A stretch of DNA of 64,000 nucleotides, taken from Daucus carota subsp. sativus. Its lineage: Eukaryota > Streptophyta > Magnoliopsida > Apiales > Apiaceae. The position numbers and the translations under genes were made by a program. Where the stretch lies: the NCBI RefSeq assembly GCF_001625215.2, contig NC_030385.2, positions 7,805,135 through 7,869,134 on the forward strand, in the 5' to 3' direction. The notes under the pieces were generated by a model. That model was not told where the DNA came from, searched no databases, and saw only the letters and a program-made list of their open reading frames with translations. Positions 58,245 through 64,000 of this stretch are shown one piece after another (position 1 is the stretch's first letter; every line of letters starts with the position of its first letter).

Positions 58245-60820
58245 TAAATTAAAAAAAAAACAATGCACTACGAGATCTTACAGAATCGTTATCGTTTGAC
58301 GGTTGGTGACTTTAAATTGTTGGCTTTACAAATACTTTCTGAATTAAAATGTAAATAATTTCTTAAAAATATAACTTTGCATGGAGAGTGGCAAATTCCA
58401 GAGCGGAGAGCGGGGGAGGGAGGAGAAAAAAGGAGAGACAGGGGGGGAGAGAGAGAGAGAGAGGAGAGACAGGGAGAGACTGGGGGGAGAGAGAGAGAAA
58501 GCACGTTGTTTTGCTGATTTCTGACAGTCTGATCCTATTTTTCTCCACCCTAGTGGCAGCTCTATTACTTTTATGGCAATTTCGGGTAACGGGTCGTGTT
58601 CGTATCAGCAATCGGGTCGATTTCAGGTTAAGCTCAAATCACTTAAAGTTGAATAAAACTGAAAATTGAAATTATTAGAAATGAAATTCTAATTTCGGGT
58701 CATTTCGGGTCATTCGGGTGATTTTCGGGTCACTTTCGGATTTCTGTCTCAGTAAATCGGGTTTCAGGTTGGGTCGGGTTCGTGTCAGGTTTCGGGTCGT
58801 GTCTAAGATTGCCACCCCTGCTCTTATATTCGTCCACTCCGCTCTATGCTAACAGCGTGTTTAACGTTAATTAAGTATATCTTATACTTGTACATATAAT
58901 GAAACATCTCCTCATTCACATATTCTTGAGATCGAGACCTTTTAGATCATTATCTTACTTTGATCCAAAAAATCGAATGTTGATAGGTAGCTACTAATAG
59001 TTTGAGACTGAAAAGTTGAAAATTTGAGCAGTATATTACAATAACATGGCACTGTCAGAAATAATTGGGAGGACAGTAGAGTACAGGCTCCCCAACATAA
59101 TAAGAAACATTAAATAAGGGGACACTAGTGTTTCAGCTGAAATGTAATTCAAGTAAAATCTTATTTCCCTGGAGGGGAGCTTGCTACTTGCTATAATTAG
59201 TTTCAAATGGACCATCCGTCTCTTATCATCATCAGTCACAGTGGCTATCTGGTATCTCGCAGAAACCTGGAAAATGAAAAGCTGATGCTCTGTTATTGCT
59301 GCTTCTGGGGTATCTTGACTGCAAGTCTGCATCAAAGGCCAACTCTCCACTTAGTTGCTAAACCTAATACTTTATTCCTCGTTTTATTCGTCTAGTGGTG
59401 CGAGTTGGTGTGTTCAGATTACCACTGTAAGATGTATACATTTCCTGATGTTCGAGAAAAATATTGATCACATCCCTCATCCACAACCTCAAGCATCGTA
59501 CTTGATTCATATTGACGTTTTTCAAGTATTTACATGGTGTGTTTGAGGAGGGTGTTTGGATCGCAAGTGAGAATAAGAATCGGGAATGGGAATGAAGGGT
59601 ATGAGAATGAGTATCTCAAGAGGAGTGTAAGGAATGATTTACCCTCCAAGTAAGATTGGGGCTCCCATTCCATGTCACAAAATTGTTAACCAAATACCAA
59701 CACATAGGTTTGAGGTTCCGATTCCAGTAAACTGGGCTTATTAACCATGAATCAAATGCCTGTCTAGTTTCTTGGTACAAACAAGGCGCTCATAGAAAAG
59801 GAGAAATTGTTCAGACTGAGGCAATTCTGAATGTCATTCTTATCCAAGCACAGAATAAGTGAAGAAAATCAAACACTCAACATAAATAAGTTTATTCACA
59901 AAAGTCTGTCATGGACGCCTAAATTTGCTCTTAAAGACAAATACTAGCAAAATTAGTGTAATAAAATCATTATGACGTGAAAAGCATTATGATTCCTTAT
60001 CAGACTAATCATATCTTAAATGAGATTTGAAGCACGATAATCCCAGTAACCAAGGCAAAACCGCACTATCAACATTTCAGAATGTAAATCTCGAAATAAA
60101 TTACAATCTGCTCAGGTTAAATTTTTAAGCAGGGATATCAGTACCTGCATAGTTATAATATTCATCTGCCTACAAAACCAATGAAAATTTAACAGGGAAA
60201 CATCCGCGAAGCTTCAGCTAAGCATCAAGGAGACAGAACTTCGTAAGATACAGAATAAACAAATTAATTTGCTACTAATAAAAAATTAAGGGCAAGTTAA
60301 AAGAAACAAAGCTGGGAATCAAAATGAGATGCAAAACTTGCAATGTATGTATATAAAATCGCCAGAGCTGGCAATTTCTGAAAACTTTGGCTTCACTTCC
60401 AGGAGCTCAACCAATAGAAAGAAAATAGAATAAAGATATGCATTAAAGTAGAAATATACTGCCAGAACCTAACGTGCCACTCACATGTCACATTACAATG
60501 CTGCTGCTGCTGCAGCTTAACGGTAACACACTTTGTGAATGAGGAAAAAAACTGAGATTTCAGGCAACAATTAAATTACAGTTCGGCAATGTCCGATCTC
60601 GCAGTATGTACATGTCTCAGAGCCTCGAAAACAATGTCTAATAGTTATGGTTAACTACCAATACAGACTCTAAACCAAACATCTCCGGTCTATCTCGTTT
60701 GTAAATTTGTTACGAAAACAATTTTAAATAGTTACGGTTAACTCCCACAGACTCTAAACCAAACATCTCATAGATAAGTGTCTACCTGTATGGCACTAAT
60801 ATCAGGTAATATGCAAATCA
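58245..60820. other. Spacer with low-complexity and repeat sequence
   Basis: A purine-rich (GA)n tract runs from about 58396 to 58500. From 58580 to 58815 a degenerate CGGGTCATTT-type repeat ends in GATTGCCACCCCTG, which looks like one terminus of a hAT-like element. The last part (about 60100-60820) is the 3' flank of the DUF1645 gene. I find no gene. Confidence 0.45.
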
Positions 60821-61975
60821 TCAGGATCGATCCGTTTTGTTCTTGCTGCTAATTTGCTGGTGATGATGGCTCCGGCTTGAATTACCACAGGCAGCGCCAC
60901 AATCTCTCTTATGCGAGGGAGCAGAAAAGAGGGGAAAACCAAATACATTACCAGACTTTGAACAAACAGGAACATTGAGCACCGGAGTCACTCTAACATT
61001 TGCTGAATATGACCTCTCCACTCCACGGTTTTGGCATCGAGGACCCCCATTGAAACTACCAGGACTACTTGAACTCCTCTCTAAGCTATGAAACACGATT
61101 TTTCCTGATGAATTCATACGCGGACTATCCAGAGAAACTCCACGGCCTAACACGGTTACTGAATTGTTATCTACCTGTCTCGGCACAGGACTTCTGCTGA
61201 TTTTACCTTCTCTATGCTTCACTAATCTAATCCTACTCGAATTCTTGTTGGAATTAATACGCCTCTCTGCATCAAGAGATAGCCTTGGCATCTCAGCGCG
61301 ATCATAACCAGAGGACGATGATGATAAGGACAAACGAGACGGCACTGAAATTACCTCATCTCTGTCTCTTAGCAGAGGAAAGCTAAGAGACGAGTCAATT
61401 GGAGGTAATTTCGAGCTTCTATGAAGCAAATGCTTGAGAGATTTGTTATTGATGATTCCAGAAGCCATCGGTTTCTGATTATCCTGTTTCGCATTGTTCT
61501 GCGACAGTCTCTTCAATCCGAGAAGCTCCTTCCACCGAGTAGCGCACCTCGGCGCCCTCGGTGAAAACAAGTAGGGATCCAATTCAACAATCGAACAGCT
61601 CTCGTGAGCTTTAGCAGTATCCAGCAACCTGCTCTCCGACGAATTTTCCGGTGGCTGGAATGCGGAAAGTTGAAGCGGTATTAACTTGCCGTCGGAGAAT
61701 AACTCATCAGCCGGGAGTATTTTAACCGGATCTTCAACCTGAAACTCGAAATCCTTCTCGAAAACTTCATAGTCTAATTCAATGATTTCAGTAGTGGCTA
61801 CCGTTTTTGATGGAGAAACTGGTGCAGGTTTAACAGAGGAAGATCTAGAAGCTTCTTCTTGGTCACGGCCACGGGACATTCGAGGACTGAACCAACCGAA
61901 CGACGAAAAACTCGTTGGCCGGTCCAGAAACCGGTCCGGCGACAATGCAAGATTATTAATACAAGCTGAAGCCAT
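60821..61975 (-). CDS. DUF1645 family protein
   Basis: A single intact exon of 384 residues. I took the ATG at 61975 (MASACINNLALSPDRF), because the in-frame upstream codons lack family similarity. Conserved DUF1645 landmarks are FSPRMSRGRDQEE, the acidic block DYEVFEKDFEFQVEDP, ADELFSDGKLIPLQL and CATRWKELLGLKRL. The middle is rich in serine and basic residues (RLSLSSSSSGYD, SLERSSSSPGSF) and probably disordered. Members of the family are nuclear or cytoplasmic plant proteins of largely unknown biochemistry; a rice member (OsSGL) affects grain length and stress tolerance. No enzyme motif, signal peptide or membrane helix is visible. The role here is not known. Confidence 0.9.
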   Translation of the reverse strand: MASACINNLALSPDRFLDRPTSFSSFGWFSPRMSRGRDQEEASRSSSVKPAPVSPSKTVATTEIIELDYEVFEKDFEFQVEDPVKILPADELFSDGKLIPLQLSAFQPPENSSESRLLDTAKAHESCSIVELDPYLFSPRAPRCATRWKELLGLKRLSQNNAKQDNQKPMASGIINNKSLKHLLHRSSKLPPIDSSLSFPLLRDRDEVISVPSRLSLSSSSSGYDRAEMPRLSLDAERRINSNKNSSRIRLVKHREGKISRSPVPRQVDNNSVTVLGRGVSLDSPRMNSSGKIVFHSLERSSSSPGSFNGGPRCQNRGVERSYSANVRVTPVLNVPVCSKSGNVFGFPLFSAPSHKRDCGAACGNSSRSHHHQQISSKNKTDRS

Positions 61976-62351
61976 TTGTAAAAATGTAAAGATCATGCAA
62001 TGCAAATTATGCAATACAGTCTACAGTGAATGTATTAATAAAGTGATTTCCTGAGAGGTATTTACTGAGATGTATGTATGTACTTGAATGCTCCGTCATA
62101 TATGGCGCAGCATGAATATATATTATCGAACAGTGTTAGGTGGGTCCTCTGGCGCTAATTATATGTTGACAGCTGTCATAGAGTCAAAGGCTAGTGCTGA
62201 TGTGGCGTGTAGGGTCATGTGGTCCTCCGTACCTCGAGACTGAAAAAAGCTTGGAACTTTTCGAATAAACAAAACACGTTTCCAATTTTATTTAACGGTT
62301 TGTATTGGTCCGATCAGTGTGCTTCTCACCTTCCTCCACGATACTTGAGTA
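61976..62351. other. Upstream region of the DUF1645 gene
   Basis: Presumed promoter and 5' UTR of the minus-strand gene. No specific regulatory motif recognised with confidence. Confidence 0.4.
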
Positions 62352-62663
62352 CTTCCTCCGTCCCAATCAATTTTATACAGTTTTTTTTGGATGTCCCGTC
62401 ATTTCTATACATTCTCAAAATAACAATTTTTTATAATATAAAACACTACTCCACCCACTACATTCTCCCGCTATCTCCATTCTATAATAATAAAAACATT
62501 ATTACACCCACTACTTTCTTCCACTACCTCAAATCTATTATTAAAAAATATGTGGGTCCCACCACTTTACCCACTTTCCATCTAACTTTACTTATTTCTT
62601 ACACTTTTTCTTGGTCTCCGTGTCTAATCCCAATGTATATAATTCATTGGGACGGAGGGAGGA
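62352..62663. mobile_element. Stowaway-type MITE
   Basis: Left end CTTCCTCCGTCCCAATCAATT after TA (62350-62351), right end AATTCATTGGGACGGAGGGAGG followed by ATA. These inverted ends match the CTCCCTCCGTCCC class of Tc1/mariner MITEs. About 312 bp, non-coding. Confidence 0.85.
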
Positions 62664-64000
62664 TATGTTTAATTAAAAAAAAGTTAAGTTTATTGTCAAA
62701 AAAAAAAAGTTTATGTTTAAGAATATTTACTTCATTTTAAATAATATTATTTGAATTATTTTTTAAATTTTCAATTTAGATTCTATTATGACATGATATA
62801 TTTAAAATATAACCGATCAATATAATCAATATTATCATAAAAAAATATGTTAACGTGTTCAATAATTTTATATAATATCTTACGGTCCAGTTTAATCTAT
62901 TGACAACCCTATGGGAGGTACTGCGACACATTGCTAAACTTGCCCTTTTGCATAGCAGAAGATTTATGGTATAAAACTTAAGAAAATCTTGATTCTATAA
63001 TGTAATTAACCCTATCTCTCTGTTTTCTCGTTTTGATTTTGTCACGGGACATGCCTACAAAGAATCAAATGAAGATCACGAAACATTAGCTTCATGTGAT
63101 TATTTCTCTTGTATCCATAATGCATCCCCTTTGTTTCATCTCCACAATACAAATCCTGTGTAAAACTTTACAAAAGGACCATGAGATTGTGCAGACGAAA
63201 CACAAGTAATTTGTATGCAGACGTGTTCTTTTTAAAACCAAATCAAACATGTCTCACTAAACTCGTATAAGTGACATTTTGGGAGGGTGAATTGCAATGC
63301 ATGTACGGTCTACAAAGGTGAATCCCCTGGGACTCGTTTGATTATGATATTTCAGCACTCCACCTAGGAGCAAGTCCAAGAAATGGATATTCTTAGTTTT
63401 TTTTTTTGAAAGAAGATATATTTAGTTATAATTTAGATCATTGATTAAGCTGTTCGTCTAGTACATGTCATGAACACATGCTAATAATTAAATTCTATGT
63501 ATTCAGCTTTTTTTAATTTGTGCAATTTTTATATATGCAGGGATCCATCATTATTAGGATGATGTAATTAATTAAAATAACCTTGACTTTATAAAATTTA
63601 GTATTTAGCATGCGCTCATGCACACATACTAGAAAAATCGTTCCTTTAATGTTGATCAGACAATATTTTATTGATGCCTTATATTATTGGACAACCTCTT
63701 CGACCTTTATTTTCGAGACATATATATGTTCTTACTCTATTTTATATTTTATAATAAACTACTGTGAATGTTTTAAATTAAAAATATATAATTTTTTATA
63801 TTATATTGAAGATCGAATAAAGAAATTGTTGGGCCTGCTTCCAAGAATTTATCTTTTTCATTTAGCAAAAAAAGAAGAAATATGTGGGTAAATAAAGCGC
63901 CTAAAAGAAGTTTATTACTTCAAACCAACCAAACCCATTGTATTAACATACGGATAGGCCCAAGAGAGAATTAAAAGCCCATAAGGTGTAGGGTTCCGAC
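62664..64000. other. AT-rich right flank of the window
   Basis: No gene that I can support; the short open frames lack family features. A poly(T) run followed by GAAAG occurs near 63398. Confidence 0.4.

Noticed and set aside
58289-58669. Open frames in the GA-rich tract
   Set aside because: They are low-complexity reads of a purine/pyrimidine run on both strands with no family features.
1-64000. tRNA, rRNA or other structured RNA genes
   Set aside because: I saw no cloverleaf-like sequence, rRNA segment or snoRNA box set that I could support by eye.
1-64000. A new gene cluster or defence system
   Set aside because: The intact genes (F-box/LRR, CSN6, PPR, PEX5, PSBR, F-box, DUF1645) belong to unrelated known plant families, and nothing in the order suggests a joint function.

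Overview
The window is nuclear DNA of a flowering plant. The evidence is intron-rich genes with GT-AG splice sites, AT-rich spacers, a nuclear-encoded chloroplast protein (PsbR), a mitochondrial-type PPR protein, plant-type F-box proteins, and many plant transposon families (Ty1-copia gag, LTR, LINE, Helitron, hAT, Stowaway and foldback MITEs). The gene set fits a eudicot. I suspect an asterid, possibly Apiaceae, but that is an impression from protein similarity only.

Layout from left to right: an F-box/LRR gene (+); the COP9 signalosome subunit gene CSN6 (-); an RPA70-like OB-fold gene (-) that looks broken, with a Helitron-type terminal hairpin beyond its 3' end; a palindromic repeat array in LTR-like sequence; a decayed protein-kinase-like gene (-) split by a 1,888-bp solo LTR and lying next to a truncated copia gag; two related non-autonomous Helitrons (about 19.9-21.7 kb and 25.8-27.2 kb) on either side of an intact PPR gene (-); a small hAT MITE beside an unrecognised gene start; the 15-exon peroxisomal import receptor gene PEX5 (+); a foldback MITE; a PP2C phosphatase gene (-) with two frameshifting lesions and MITEs in its long intron; the photosystem II gene PSBR (+); a tandem pair of F-box genes (-), one decayed; a LINE remnant; several short repeats; and a DUF1645 gene (-).

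The genes are ordinary independent plant loci, not a functional cluster. CSN6 and the F-box proteins both belong to the ubiquitin/cullin pathway, but nothing in the sequence links them. I did not find a convincing undescribed multi-gene system. The most instructive structures are the solo LTR that restores one kinase reading frame when removed together with one copy of its 5-bp duplication, the nested retroposon in Helitron 1 whose empty site is preserved in Helitron 2, very short poly(T) insertions flanked by 16-bp duplications, and the broken PP2C and RPA-like genes.
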